Shown here piece by piece: positions 21,175-33,408 of a stretch of DNA of 64,000 nt. This DNA is from Isoetes taiwanensis (Eukaryota; Streptophyta; Lycopodiopsida; Isoetales; Isoetaceae). The notes below the pieces were generated by a model. That model worked only from the letters and a program-made list of their open reading frames with translations. It was not told the origin of the DNA and ran no database searches. A program made the translations under genes and the position numbers. The stretch's first letter is position 1. Each line of letters starts with the position of its first letter. The stretch is from assembly GCA_021234155.1 (NCBI GenBank), contig JAJEKV010000016.1, forward strand, positions 3,371,896 through 3,435,895, read 5' to 3'.

Positions 21175-21745
21175 AGAATATAAAGGAATTGCATGAAATG
21201 TAACAGAATCTAAAGGAATCTCATAAAATCTAAGCAAATCTAAAGGTATTTATGAGAATCTCATAGAATTTGAGAGGAACCTAAGGGCATCTTCATAACA
21301 TCATGGGGAATCTAGGAGCATCTTGATAGGATCTAAGAGTAACTCATAGAATCTAAGGAAATCTCATAAAATGCAAGAAAATATAAGGTAGTCTAGAACG
21401 ATCTCATGGAATTTGAGCAGAATCTAAGGGGATGTTCATAACATCATGCAGAATCTAGAGGAATTTTGATACGATATAATAGAGTATCATAAAATCTAAG
21501 GGAATATAAGGAAATCTCATAAAATCTAATGGAATCTTCATAAAATTGTTACAAAACCAAGGTAATCTTCATTGAATCTAAGAGAATCTAAGGGAACGTT
21601 CTTAATGTAAGCGAATCTCATACAATTTAAGGGTATCTAAGGGAATCTTGGTGCAATCTAGAAGAATCTTCATAAAATCTAAAGTAAGCTACATAGAATC
21701 ATAGGGAATCTAGCGAAATCTTGATAAAATCTAAGAGAATATCAA
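21175..21745. repeat. Degenerate minisatellite, unit near GGAATCTCATAAAATCTAAG
   Basis: Roughly 570 bp is built of imperfect units of about 20-40 bp rich in GAATCT, TCATAAAATCTAAG and TCTTCATAA words. The units vary in length and sequence, so this is an old, decayed tandem repeat. No ORF survives. Confidence 0.75.
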
Positions 21746-21753
21746 TTGAAATT

Positions 21754-21905
21754 GGAACATGCTAAAATTAGAACTTGCACCGTGAAAACATGCACCGTAG
21801 GACGTGCTAACACGCACGCACGCACGCACGCACACACACAAAAGAAAATTAATACGTCCTACAGTGCATGTTCGAGTTTTAGCATGTTCCTATGGTGCAA
21901 GTTCC
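21754..21905. repeat. Foldback with ACGC-repeat loop
   Basis: The left part (GAACATGCTAAAA at 21755, GAACTTGCACC at 21771, CATGCACCGTAGGACGT at 21789) has reverse-complement partners on the right (ACGTCCTACAGTGCATG at 21853, TTTTAGCATGTTC at 21877, GGTGCAAGTTC at 21893). The loop contains ACGC units (21812-21832) followed by CACACA. The whole could extrude as a hairpin. Confidence 0.7.
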
Positions 21906-22059
21906 TATCGGCGCATGCTTCAGAACATTATAGAGAATTAGAGTTTAAACTTTTTATTTTGGTCCCGAGTGCTTATTCATGTTGTTACTTTACGCGTATG
22001 GTACTTGTGCACCTGTGTCTACAGCATTCTGGAAAATACTTTTGAAAACTTTCTACTTG

Positions 22060-22330
22060 AGTTTGAGGTGCTTAGGATCTCTAGAACATTCTAGAATCCT
22101 CTATAATATTCAAAGACATTCTATTTGGACGATTTGCAGGCTTTCAAAAAAACTTTCTAATAGGATATTTTAAGATTATCTAGAACATTATAGAACTTTC
22201 TAGAACATCCTACAGCACCTCAATAAAAAAGCTTTCTATTTATAAATTGAGGTGCTTACTCACAAGCATATAAACATTTTAAAACATTCTTGGCTTTTTG
22301 CACATACTACAACATTTCAAAACATCACCC
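22060..22330. repeat. Degenerate TCTAGAACATTCTAGAA repeat
   Basis: Recurring CTAGAACATTCTAGAA, CTAGAACATTATAGAAC and CTAGAACATCC words at 22079-22210 with weaker copies to about 22330. They contain TTCTAGAA cores that resemble heat-shock-element half-site pairs, but the periodic decay pattern points to a simple repeat. Confidence 0.5.
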
Positions 22331-22547
22331 ATACCGTACAAGATATTGAGAGCTCCATTGAATTTGAAGTGGCCTGGTGATCTTCCACCGCCTTCCATTC
22401 CCAACGATCTTATTCCCAAATGCGTCGTCTTCTCTCCACAAAGTAATTTGCATACAATATATATCTGTTTGGTGATTCTATACGTGCAGTAGCAAATGCC
22501 AAAGATTTCAGACTTAATCAAGGACTAAAGTGAATCAAGCAACATAC

Positions 22548-23371
22548 CTGAACACTAGTGTGTCACATGCAACTGAGGTTAAAGTCAGTTGCCCTCCACT
22601 TTCATGTTGCCTACTTTTCCTGTTACTTGGTATCAGCAAGTCTAATGCTTCGGATGATGGTTTGCTGACCGTATATGTTACTGGTGCCACACTAATTTCT
22701 CGTGCTTGAATAAGAAAGCAATTGATAGAAATACTTTGAATGCACATCTTACCCCACCTATTTCTGTCAGTGTTCTAAAGAATTCAGCTCCAATACATTC
22801 TTGATATGCTGTTACAAGACTCATATCATAAAAATCAGCACTAATTTGCTTCAAATTCGGCTCTCCAATCTCGACCAGCTTACTAATACCTGCATGAGAG
22901 ACCGTATAATGATACTTGTGAAAGAAAATACCTCGGGCTCTCAAGCTGGATGCAGAATCCTGAAAAATCAACTGGCCAAGCTTGTGATGATACACTTCAA
23001 GCACACTTGTAAGGCTGCAGGCATAAACTTTGTCAGTGTAATCCGAAGGACAAATGGTGTTGGCTTCAAGATTCAGGCTTCCAAAAATTTTCTTGTTGGC
23101 CAAAGCAGAGCTAGTGTACCCATGTTCCACAATGACCTCCTTCACCTTAGTGCCTCCTGAACCATACAATTCCTTTTACACGGGCTTTCCAGTGGGCACT
23201 CATACCCTTTACTCTAGCTCTTTTCACTGTGCGAGTACCTGTGGATCTAGGATGGAGGGTAACCCAGCAGCCAACAGAAACAACAAAGTCAAGCCATTTG
23301 CCATTGGCATCCTTGACATTGTGAAGGACTACTGTTCTTACTTTAGACTGGCCTTCAGATCGATTGTCCAT
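22548..23371 (-). pseudogene. Gene-like minus-strand stretch of unknown family, possibly broken
   Basis: I do not recognise the product. On the minus strand a frame opens at 23371 (MDNRSEGQSKVRTVVLHN) and runs to 23147. A different frame continues from 23169 to about 22760 (CPSDYTDKVYACSLTSVL, FYDMSLVTAYQECIGAEFF). A splice-donor-like GTGGGGTAAG follows near 22758. A further open block (22548-22704, with VAPVTYTVSKPSSEALDLL) ends in a good donor (GTTCAG/GTATGTT at 22547). Amino-acid usage and splice sites look gene-like. The frame change near 23150 means either an unseen intron, an error or a pseudogene. No transposon motif is present. Confidence 0.4.
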
Positions 23372-23399
23372 ACTGCATGAATGCCAAAAACAAGAAGTT

Positions 23400-26300
23400 A
23401 GTTTCAGGAAAATTTGAAATGTCAGATCAATACCTCACTGGCTCCTATTCTTCAAAAACAATTTGGCAGATCAGAACCGAACCCTATCTCCAGTATATTC
23501 GTGCTTGAGACCCGATTTGGAGCAGCTTCTGTGCTTCACAATAGTTCTTCCTATGCAATTTCGAAACCCTGTGGTTTCCCACACTAGCCCCACCCCGCCA
23601 AAACAGAATTCAAAAGCAACAACTAAAATTAACTACACGTAAGTAAATGACCTCAAATCTCCATTGGGAAATGCTCTCTATGGGAAAATGGGGCAGATTT
23701 GGGAGTCTCCCTTGGGAGAAGGGACCCTATCTAAAATTGACACGTGGCAACCAAAGCTAACTAGGCATGACAGACATGTATGGATTAAGAACAAAGTCAC
23801 TCATTTCTGATTGGCTAGAGCAAAAATCTGATGTAGAATTTCTCTATTTTCATAAAAGGCCTTTTGGAGACCCCAAAGCTTCGGTAAAGATAATTTGAGA
23901 ATGGAAGTTCTTTTAATAGATTCAAATCAAGTGATTTTGGTTATTCCATTCTACCTTTCTCAATGTGATTTGAATCCAATTGATCCCCAAGAAAAGGCGT
24001 TGAGATGGGATAGAGAGACGCATTGCGACTAGGAAGGAACGAAGCATATGTATCATTGGGTCCCTTTCGCTAATGATGTTATCCTTGCTTTTGCTACTCC
24101 GAAGAAACAAATCTTGATTGATGTATGGGCTTTATCTCAAATATAGAACGTATAAAGAAATCCTAGAGAAACTGCCACCTCACGAACATGGTTTTGAGAA
24201 TGACTGCTAACGTCGCATTTCAACGTAAAACCGGATCCTTGTGGATCAGCAAACCCAAATACCCTTATTCTATGGTCGGGTTCAAATTCTCCCTCGCATA
24301 TAACAATTCTCTACCTGGGTAGCACCCACAATGGTGATCCCATAGATTCGAGTCCTATGACGCCCAGATTATTACATTGTTCAATAAAAAAAAATGAGCT
24401 ATTTATTTGATAATTTGATAAGTAAGAATTCTATTTTTTTCAATTCCCTCACTCCCTCTTACTCTCTCTCTATCTCAAGGAATAATGGATACCACAAAAA
24501 TGTCGAGTTGATTTACCTATGGAAGAAGTCGAGAGGTCTTGTAGACATTACCTTTGCAGAAGGTAGCCATACTCTTCATCCACCCTACAACTATAATGGA
24601 AAAGGAAGACAACAGGAACAAAATCCATGTGGCAGGAATTGCGGAACAAAAGCAGTTGGAATGCAGTTCTCTGCCATGGCTGTGACCATATAAGCTTCCA
24701 AAAAAAGGAAAAAAAAATAAAAAAAAATAGAGTTGTGTTGGTTGTTGGGGAGGATCTATCTATCCCATGCCCTAAATCATATGTTGGGGCTCTGAGCGCC
24801 CTCTTGTTTTGATTATAGTCATTTATGATTGGGGGCACCTATAATTTTGAGATATGAAATAAAGATTCCATATTTCAAATATAGATTCGCCCAAGGTTTT
24901 AGAATATGAAATTTGGAGACTCGAACCTCTACTAAAATTATTCAATTTTCTAATAAAAATGATTTAACCAATGCAACCAGCAAGCTAACGTGTTTATTTT
25001 TTCTATTGAACCCCCCCTTTTTTTTTGCCTGATAAAACAATTGTATAGAGATATGGTTTATGGTCTCAGGAATAGTGATTTATGCATCCATATCAAATCC
25101 CTTTTGAACCCCCTGTTATTGTGCTGCATATTAGACATTAACCAAACTATTTGGGTGGGATTTATTTCGAACATGAATACTTATGTAAGCGCATGGGCGA
25201 GATTATTTGAAGATGAAGTGAATTAGAGTTAGAAGCAAGAAAGCAAAATTTTTGCTAAGTGCACAAGTAAACTTATCAAATATCATATGATAGAAATAAC
25301 TAGGATATGACTGTTGAGAATCTCTTGAATATTTATAGTTATTTTGATGGACGGATGTGAGGTCATGAAGTGCTTCAACAAGTCTCAACAAAGAAAGAGT
25401 TACGTCGAAGGATGTGAGTTTCTGCTGGGCCCATGGGAACATGAGGTCGGACGACCATGTAGTTAGACCGGTGAGAAAAAAAAAGGATATGGCATTAATT
25501 AAGTTGAGTAAATCTTTTTGTGGCGAAATCCATTAATTAAAGATGGTAATGCAGTGCTATGCAACTCTTCCAATTCAAAGATAGAAGGCCTGAGCATAGA
25601 CTTATTAGTGTAGGCCATCCATCTTAATTTTATATTATCCATGTGATGTTCATATTTGGAGTTTAGAGCAGACAGATCTCTTTGATTGAAAATGCATGTT
25701 TGAATATAAGTATTATGCCATTGTTTTCAATGTTGTCCCGCAAGTACCCAGGGGTTGGCATTCATTTTCTGTTCCTTTTTATGTTATTGAATTGCTTCTT
25801 CTTCACCAATTGTAATGGTTGAACCCATTGTATGGATCCCATGGCTATTGGTCTTCATGGACGTTAAAATACCTATTTTATTCTATACATTTCAACAAAA
25901 TCTAGATACTTGTTAATGTTTGAATGGATGTGACTCATATACGTGGCTCTCTATTGCTGTAACAAAGAGACAATCCATCTTGGTTTAGATCTTCAATTAT
26001 GGATGTTTATCAAGTGTTCTTCTTGTGTATCTTTTAGGTTGCATATTTTAATCTACATAGTAATACGCCTAATGTATTTGTCTGTTGCATTCGGCCCCAT
26101 AAACCATATAGTAAAGGATGGTAACAGTTAATTCATCTAATTCAGATGATTAGTAATGAATACAAATGAAAATACTAAGCTTTAGTTAAATAAATTACAT
26201 TCTGATGCTCAATTGATTTTGTTAGAGAAGATGCAGATTTGGATCATCAATAATAAATTCGTTGCTCATACAGGTCCCGATTGCTCGTTTTGAAAAGCAG

Positions 26301-28162
26301 GTTCACAAAATTTGACAACCCTCTGAACTTGCCATTGAAGTTGAGCTAATTGTATAAGTTGTGCTGACATTATAGCACCACCTTTCATATGCAACTCATG
26401 AGTTGAAATACATTTATCTAGTATTGTGAAGAAAGCATACATGATCTATTGCTAGATGGTAACAAATGTGGCAGTTGAATACACTTGGATGCACTACATA
26501 ATGCTAAGGGATGTATGATTGGTAACGCCTAAATTACAAGAGGCACTTGCATGCCCTCTATAGTGCTTCACATGCTTCCAATCAAGTTATTGACTAGTTG
26601 TCTTCAAAGTGCAAGAATGTTATGTTTTTGTCAGATAAACTTGTGCGCCGACTAGTGATGAGATAATGATGAGATATGCAGGTTGACGTATTGCATATAC
26701 AAGTTGCTGAGATATGCACGTTTATGTATTTCATATACAAAGATTTCAGGATTGCAGAAAGAGACAGTGTTGGACAAACTTTGGGGTAAAGAAGGGTGTT
26801 CCTGATTACATACTGAAGGTTTTTGATCGATTTAGTGCATGATAGAAAAACTTTTGGCAGACATTTCTATAAGAAGATAGAAATATCCGGTTGGAAACTT
26901 GAAAGATCTGGCTATGTGGGCAGAGCAAACTATTCTATAATGGAATACAAATTTTCCTGTTGAAAATTTGAGAAATCCAACTATGTATGGGAAACCCGAC
27001 CATGTAGGGAAACACTAAGAGAACACTTGAAAGAGTTGGACAATGTTCTTCCTTTATACTTTCTTAGCAACCCTTTTGCATGGAGTACCTATTAAACTAT
27101 GGAAGTGGTAGTAAAGGAGGGCAATATTGGAGTGTCATTTTCAGAGGGACTATTCCTGAAATTTAAAAAACAATCACGAAACTTGATTTAAACCAAAATA
27201 GAATTCTCCAAATGCAGGAAGAATACACAGCAGCTGCAGCATTCGTGTGGAGCTGCCAAAGTGACATCATCGATTCAACTTCCAACTTCCAAACAACAGA
27301 AACAGATTTATATATACAGAACCGAGCTCATGCTGCAGTAAGCCGAGCTTCATACCCATACCGTTTTAACTCTTTTGGAGATCTGCAGCACATAATTCAC
27401 GGGCTAGTAAAGACGGTGGTGCAGATCGAAATAGAACTGCGTAAAAACCCCACAAACAGTTGATTCAAAGGAATTCCCATTTCCCAACGATCAGTTTGAG
27501 AAAGATTTGACGAAGCACGTGGGTTTCTTGTCTGATCTTATGCTAAGTATCCTGTTGCAGATCTGCAGCATTGACGCGACGAAGGTAGATTGCCTGCGGC
27601 AGTTCTCAGATTAGAGGGCTGTGTAAAGGACCCAGGAAGAGTGAATTTTGAAGGAAAAGGATATCAATGAAACACGTGGGTTTCTGAAACTGATAGATTT
27701 TGGTGTTAGATCAGGGAGGGAAAAAAAGGGATAAATTAAGGAACACTGAAAACCACGAGAAGACAAAACCCAGAAACGGGGTTGAATACGGGGATGAATT
27801 CCTGAGACAGAAGTGAACACCCGGATGAATTCGTGAAGCAGAAGGTGCAAGGAGGGATTTCGCAGGAAGAAAAGGCGTGATATTGATTCCAGAAATAGCT
27901 TGAGTTTTGGGGACGAATCAATGGAGCAGAAAGATAAAGGAAGGGAGCAATGGACAGAAATCGGTTTGGAATTGAGAATGAGTTATGGGAAGAAAAAACG
28001 GGAAGGGGTTTGAAATTGAGAATGAGTTCGGAAATGGATAGATAGATAGAAATTTTAACGTCCACGGAGATGAACAGACCAGGAACGGAGATAAACAGGC
28101 CATAGACCATGAAACGGCCGATAGAAAAAAAAAGGTTGGAATGAATTAATGAAAGAGATGAA
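23400..28162. other. Intergenic DNA, no gene supported
   Basis: I found no convincing coding family. A tRNA T-arm-like string at 24350-24365 and a short open frame at 27212-27463 were examined and not accepted. The 27.6-28.16 kb part probably contains the 3' UTR of the minus-strand zinc-finger gene. Confidence 0.5.
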
Positions 28163-30332
28163 TTACTGAGAAGCAGCGGAAGCATCCTCTTCAGAATGAG
28201 GATCGTCGTCGTCACAGGAGTCGATGGATTCATGAGGAGCATGGCCGGAGCCGAAGGCACGGATATGGTCCTTGAGGGAGCGTTTGTGTTTGAAGTCGGA
28301 GCCGCAGGCGCAGAACCAGAGCTTGCCACAGTTTTTCTCGTGGGTGCGCCAGTCACCCCGCACGGCGAAGGCCTTGCCGCACTTCCGGCACGGAAAAGGC
28401 TTGATCCCATGCTTGCGCTTGTAGTGCGTCTGCAGCGTTCGGAAATCCTTCAGCGGCCTCGCCCTTGGATGATCTATGTTGTTCCGGCATCCCGCTGCGC
28501 AGCAGTAACACGGTAGCCTCAGCATCGCCGTGGGTTGTGCTCCCCTCAGCGATTCCGGTCCTTTCCTGTACTGTGATCCATGCCCCCACATATGCATCTG
28601 CATTCATCAAATCCATAAAAATTTATCATACGTTTCCAGAGATTTGACAAATAACAATCCAAACCATTTCAGCTATTCAAACAGTACAGTTTCGCCCTTC
28701 ATACAAAATTTTGCATTTCATCTCGTTTAGTACTCAGTGGTATCTAATTTTGCATTCTATCTCATTTCGAACTCCTTGCCAATCTCACTGCTCACATCTC
28801 ATGCGAATTCAACCAATCTTTACCAAATTTTCTTCCGGCCCAGCCTTTTACTTTTTCTGCCCAGTACTCAGTCCTTACATTCCGCAACAACAAATCAATC
28901 AGAGAGAAAAATCGGTTTCTTAGCATCCACCATTGATTCCATATTCGGTAAAGGCTTGTTTGTTGCCACATGAGCACGGGGATTCGGTAAACATTTGTAG
29001 GCTGCTGAGCATTGAGATTCGGGAAAATGCTTGCTCCGCAAGCATAGTTTTAAAAAAAAAATCTCACACACAGTACACAAGAAGAGGAATTCGGCCTCCA
29101 AATCACTGTTCAAATTCACAGCAAAACATCGACATCATGAAGGATTTGACAGCACAATTAGAACACTGTTATTTTTCAAGGCCTGTTACGCAAAATTCTC
29201 TCTCATGTCTACACACCCATCAGAAGAACTGAGACCGCATAAGCATAATCCTCATCGACAAGGCAAAATCAACAGGAATGACAGCAATAAATACTGAAGA
29301 TTTAGCAGAAGTTCGAGTAATATTGACTGGCAAATCCGTGTGGGGGCCATACAACGCAATAGATTCAGGATTGCGACCTGCAGCATTGGGAAGAATTTCG
29401 GAAGGACAATAAGAACAGCTCAAGCAAAAAAAAATCTACACAACAAATCAAAGTACTGAGCAATTGAAGATACAATTGTGCAATGCGGAGCAACCCACCT
29501 GCATGTTATTATATCGATTGAACGTTTTGCCACAGACAGGGCACGAGAACTGGGTAGGGCCGACGAGAATTTGCGCTGGAGTTGGGATCCAATACTGACC
29601 CTCCGGCAATCGCCCGCGATGGAGGCGCTGATCTCGATCTCCGGAACTGCTAAAACCGAGCAAATCAGGCGTTCGATCGGAAGAGGGGGGACCAATATGG
29701 AGCCCAAAATCAAGGCTAAGGTCATCTTCGTCGTCGATTTGGGGGGCAGAAGAGGGTTTATTAAATTGGGAAGCAAAACGGAATCCATGGGTGGAATCAT
29801 CGCGGTCTGGGCTGGGAGGGCGGAGGCTAAGGAATGGGGGCTCGTCGCCGATATCAGAGCTGGAAGCGCTTGAAGCGCCGCTGCAGCACGCCGGAAAATG
29901 GGATGGGTGGCTACGGAAAGGGATTGCGATGGGCAAATGGGAAGGCGGAGGGGCGGAGTAGGGGTGCTGGAACCAGTCGGAAAATGCGATTCCGCGGGTG
30001 GAGGCGCCCGGGAGTTGCAGCGGGAGCCCATTGCGGAATTGGCTGGACAGAACGCTCCAGAACGCTGCGAAATCCTTCAGGAATAGGGAAAACGCTGCGA
30101 AATCCTTGAGGAATAGGGCAAAACTGTTAGCAGAGGCCGGAACTCTTGAGGCAGAAACTCTTGGTGATGCTGGTGTTTTGTTGTTGTTCTTCGGATGCCG
30201 CTGAGGCCGGAGTTCTAGCCTCCTACTGCCCCTGCTTCCATCGCTCTTGCCTTTTAAATGCCCCCTTCGGAATTGCACCCAACTCCGTTTCGATCTGGTC
30301 TCTTCCTCTCTCACGGCCAGCTTCAAAACCAA
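28163..30332 (-). CDS. WIP: WIP-family C2H2 zinc-finger transcription factor, two exons
   Basis: A nuclear transcription factor of the plant WIP (TT1-type) family. Exon 1 is 30332-29499 and exon 2 is 28597-28163, joined in phase 0 across a GT-AG intron (29498-28598). The product is about 422 residues. Exon 1 ends with [16 protein letters not shown], then [15 protein letters not shown], and exon 2 continues [13 protein letters not shown], so the first finger spans the junction as in known WIP genes. Three more fingers follow: [11 protein letters not shown]...[25 protein letters not shown]; and [18 protein letters not shown]. The acidic tail is [19 protein letters not shown]. The SDWFQHPY near residue 120 is where family members usually begin, so the about 115 upstream residues, with a duplicated LFLKDFAAF, are unusual; the true start may differ. 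No frame break occurs in either exon. Confidence 0.92.
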
Positions 30333-30507
30333 GTCCTGCCTGCTCCCCCGCCGCGGCGCCGCCCTCCCGCCGCCACCTCTATTCTTATTTCATTTATAAA
30401 TTTCATCACTCCTATCCCTGGTAAAAATATTTTACCTAGGGTTATACCGGAAATATAACTAGATAAATAGCTAGATAAATTTTACCTCAAGATAAATAGC
30501 TAGATAG

Positions 30508-30750
30508 TAATAACAATCTAACAGCATCAGAACCACACATGACACTTTCCACCTTAGTTGTTGCCCCATCGTTTCCCCCTCCTATTTCTCCAAAGCCTAC
30601 ATACATGGGTCTCCTTACCCCGAGCCATCTCCCCAAACATCGGCTCCGACGATCTTTCCCACGATATTTTTCCACCTATATTTACTCCCTCTGTTCTCCC
30701 CCTCATGCCTCTATGATATTTTTCACATGTAGTCATTAGCAGTCCTATGT
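30508..30750 (+). repeat. Dispersed repeat, copy next to the WIP gene
   Basis: About 240 bp starting AACAATCTAACAGCATCAGA is shared with 32849-33105 and 44553-44815. This copy lies about 180-420 bp upstream of the WIP open frame and may overlap its promoter. It has no coding frame. The shared segment includes CCTCCTAT.TCTCCAAAGCCTA and TTTTTCACATGTAGTCATTA. Confidence 0.8.
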
Positions 30751-31025
30751 TGTCTCCTATGTTGTCTGTCTCTCCCCTCATCTAGCCTCTGTTTTCTTGC
30801 CCTATTAATGGTCCGTATGAAACCCTATAGTCCGTACAACTTGCCTCTCTTCTTCTTCTTCTTCCTCTTCATTGTCCATCATCCGTACCGACAAGCCCGA
30901 TCCTTCGTACAACACTCTCTCTCACCACTTGTCAAGCTTTCAAAACGTTGTTGCCTTTCTCTTCTGTACTAGACCCGTCGTACACATTTGTCAAGCGTTC
31001 AGACAAAGAATTCAATGGTCTATAC

Positions 31026-31184
31026 CAGACTTCCTCTCGAGAATTCTCACATGTTTGTAATGTCTACCTATGCACAAAATAATTTATCTAATTGATATAC
31101 AATGCAGACTTCCTCTCGAGAATTCTCACATGTTTGTAATGTCTACCTATGCACAACATAATTTCTCTAATTGATATACAATGC
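31026..31184. repeat. Tandem duplication, unit about 79 bp
   Basis: Two near-identical units containing CAGACTTCCTCTCGAGAATT and GTAATGTCTACCTATGCACA. They differ at only a few positions, which suggests a recent duplication. Confidence 0.85.
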
Positions 31185-31265
31185 AGAACGTGCATGTAAT
31201 TGATAAATTTAAGAGATCTCTTTGTCTACATAACATAAATTTAGGAGATCACTTTGCCTACATAT

Positions 31266-31712
31266 GCTACAATTTCTACATCAAACATTACGTAGAGTAT
31301 GACAAGTTATATATATGCAACTAGGGTAGGTTTATTTCTCCAACTTGACGTCGTATTCTTTTCGATCAAAATAATAGAAAGGATGTATGCATAATTTTAT
31401 TTGAGTTTGGGCATTTAATCTGGTGGTGGTAACACGCTAATTCTAGAACAAATTTGTCTCGAGTTCGATGCCAATTAGAGTCGCGTGTGGTTGGTGTATG
31501 TCAATCAAATGCTGCCAATGTGGCATGATGAAAATCTTGCTCTTTTCTTCTTCTTTTGATCACCGTAATGTCTCGGGGCTTCTCTTCATCACTACTCCAA
31601 ATGCTGCCAATGTGGCATGACAAAAATCTTGCATCAAACATTACGTAGAGTAAGACAAGTTATATATATGCAACTATAGTAGGTTTATTTCTCCAACTTG
31701 ACGTCATATACT
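31266..31712. repeat. Direct repeats about 365 bp apart
   Basis: ACATTACGTAGAGTA.GACAA and ATATATATGCAACTA plus CTCCAACTTGACGTC occur at about 31285-31350 and again at about 31638-31710. Inside, AAATGCTGCCAATGTGGCAT occurs at 31507 and 31599. Confidence 0.65.
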
Positions 31713-32708
31713 TCCACTGCTGCTGCCGGTCTCCGTCGGAAACCCCAAAAAGTAGGCAGCTCCCAGCCATAAATCACGGGTAGTCGAAAATTCCGTTGAT
31801 TCTTTTTACCGTAATTTTTTTCTCCTTTCTGCATCGGCTATGGCGGAGCTACGGAGCTCCGCCGATGGCGCTCTCCATGTTGGTCGAGGCGCTTGAGTTC
31901 TTGATGAGCCTTTGAAGAGCTTGCTAGTTTGGGCTATCTAGCTGGCGATTTTTTGTTTGAAATGGGGCACTTCCGGAGCTGTGATGCATATTTTATTATT
32001 TGTCGAGTTCATTTCTCTGTATAGAGGTCTTGATGTGTTTCTATGCATTTCTTTGCTACCTTTTCTTGAAATAGAGAAGTTTCTAATGATTTTCTTAATA
32101 TTTCTTAGGTTTTTTGAGTTCCAGTGGCAGTAGAGCATGGATTTTGAGTAGCAAACTCTGTTTCTAGGTTCCCACCGCGGATCAAACAGTAAAAGAAGCT
32201 GGCCCTCAAGGCAGCGTTGTGGTTAATGATGGCATGCGGTGGTTGTTAGCGTTGTGGTTGTTGTGATGGCTGGAGCGATGTGAAGCTATTCTTGTGTGGC
32301 TCGGAACTATTTTTAATGGCATGCAACCCGTTGTTTCTGTGTTTAGGGTTACTTACAACATCAACAACGAAAGCAAGCATATAACTGATTATTTATTGCT
32401 GGATTTTTTTTTTGGGCAGAGATCTGCAGAGCTGTGGAGCTTCCTGATCTGCACAATGTTGAACTTCTTGATTTGCACAATGCTGACTTCTTGATTTGCA
32501 GTGCCTTTAACCTGAGCCTGAGCTTGGATCTTTGCTTTTGTTTTTAGCTAATGCTTGGGTTTGCGCCTCTGGTATGGATGCCGAGAAGTTGTTACATGCA
32601 CGGTTTATATGAGATTTCAGAGAGAATGAGCTGTTACACTCATAGTTGTACATGAAATTTGAATATTGTGCTTTTACTTTGAATATTGTATCCTTTGATT
32701 GCTAAGCA
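31713..32708. other. Intergenic DNA, no gene seen
   Basis: No recognisable coding region. A small local repeat of CTTGATTTGCA/CTGATCTGCA words lies at 32420-32505. Confidence 0.5.
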
Positions 32709-32848
32709 TAAATTCTATTATAAACTTGTGGCGCTTAAGCCGCACACTTGTAAACCATGAGGGCAAAAATTATCCATTTTAAACAATGCATCAAAAATCC
32801 AGGAATTTTCGACTCAAGGTGGTCATAGTCATAGTACCTTTTGGAGTA

Positions 32849-33105
32849 ACAATCTAACTTGATCAGACCCACACATGACACTTTGCACCTTAGTCTACCC
32901 CCATGTTACCCCATCATTTCCCCCTCCTATATCTCCAAAGCCTAAATACATGGGTCTCCTTACTCAACCATCTCCCAAACATCGACTCGACGATCTTTCC
33001 CAATTATATATATTTTCACCTACATTTAGTCCCTCTGTTCTCCCCTCGTGCCTCTATGATATTTTTCACATGTAGTCATTAGCAGTCCCATATTTCTCCC
33101 CTATC
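32849..33105 (+). repeat. Dispersed repeat (same family as 30508-30750), unit A
   Basis: Matches 30508-30750 and 44553-44815. Its AACTTGATC stands where both other copies have AACAGCATC, which is one example of CAG scrambling in unit A. Confidence 0.8.
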
Positions 33106-33110
33106 TACAC

Positions 33111-33408
33111 AAGGCACCCAAAATTAACTACTATAATTTACCACTAAAACCACTATTGGTGTGGTTTTCTATGCGCATTTTTATCCTTAATAAAAACCAT
33201 ATTATTGTGGTTTTTATAATTAGTACATAGTTAATTATATTGGTTTTTTGTTGAAGCATGGTTTATTTGAGTTGATAATGGTTTTGATATGGTTTTAATG
33301 CAATAGTGGTAATTCATTATGGTTTTAATATACCATGGTTTATCGAATTGGTAGTGGCTTGTCGTAAGAGTTTTTCAATATTGTTTTCAATGTGATGATG
33401 GTCACATT
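33111..33408. repeat. Left part of an AT-rich inverted-repeat element split by the retrotransposon (unit A)
   Basis: Contains GGCACCCAAAATTAACTACT at the edge and internal short inverted motifs (AAAACCAC / GTGGTTTT). The sequence right of copy B, ending near 56556, reads in reverse complement GCAACCCAAAAATAATTATA, similar to this edge. The gypsy element therefore probably landed inside a small DNA element. The same left part recurs at 44822-45136. Confidence 0.4.

Noticed and set aside
24310-24375. tRNA-like T-arm string (ATTCGAGTCC) ending in ACGCCCAG
   Set aside because: I could not form the acceptor stem or anticodon arm around it; probably chance or an old organelle-derived fragment.
27212-27463. 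83-residue plus-strand open frame starting MQEEYTAAAAFVW
   Set aside because: No recognisable family, no splice or promoter support, and no similarity to nearby elements.
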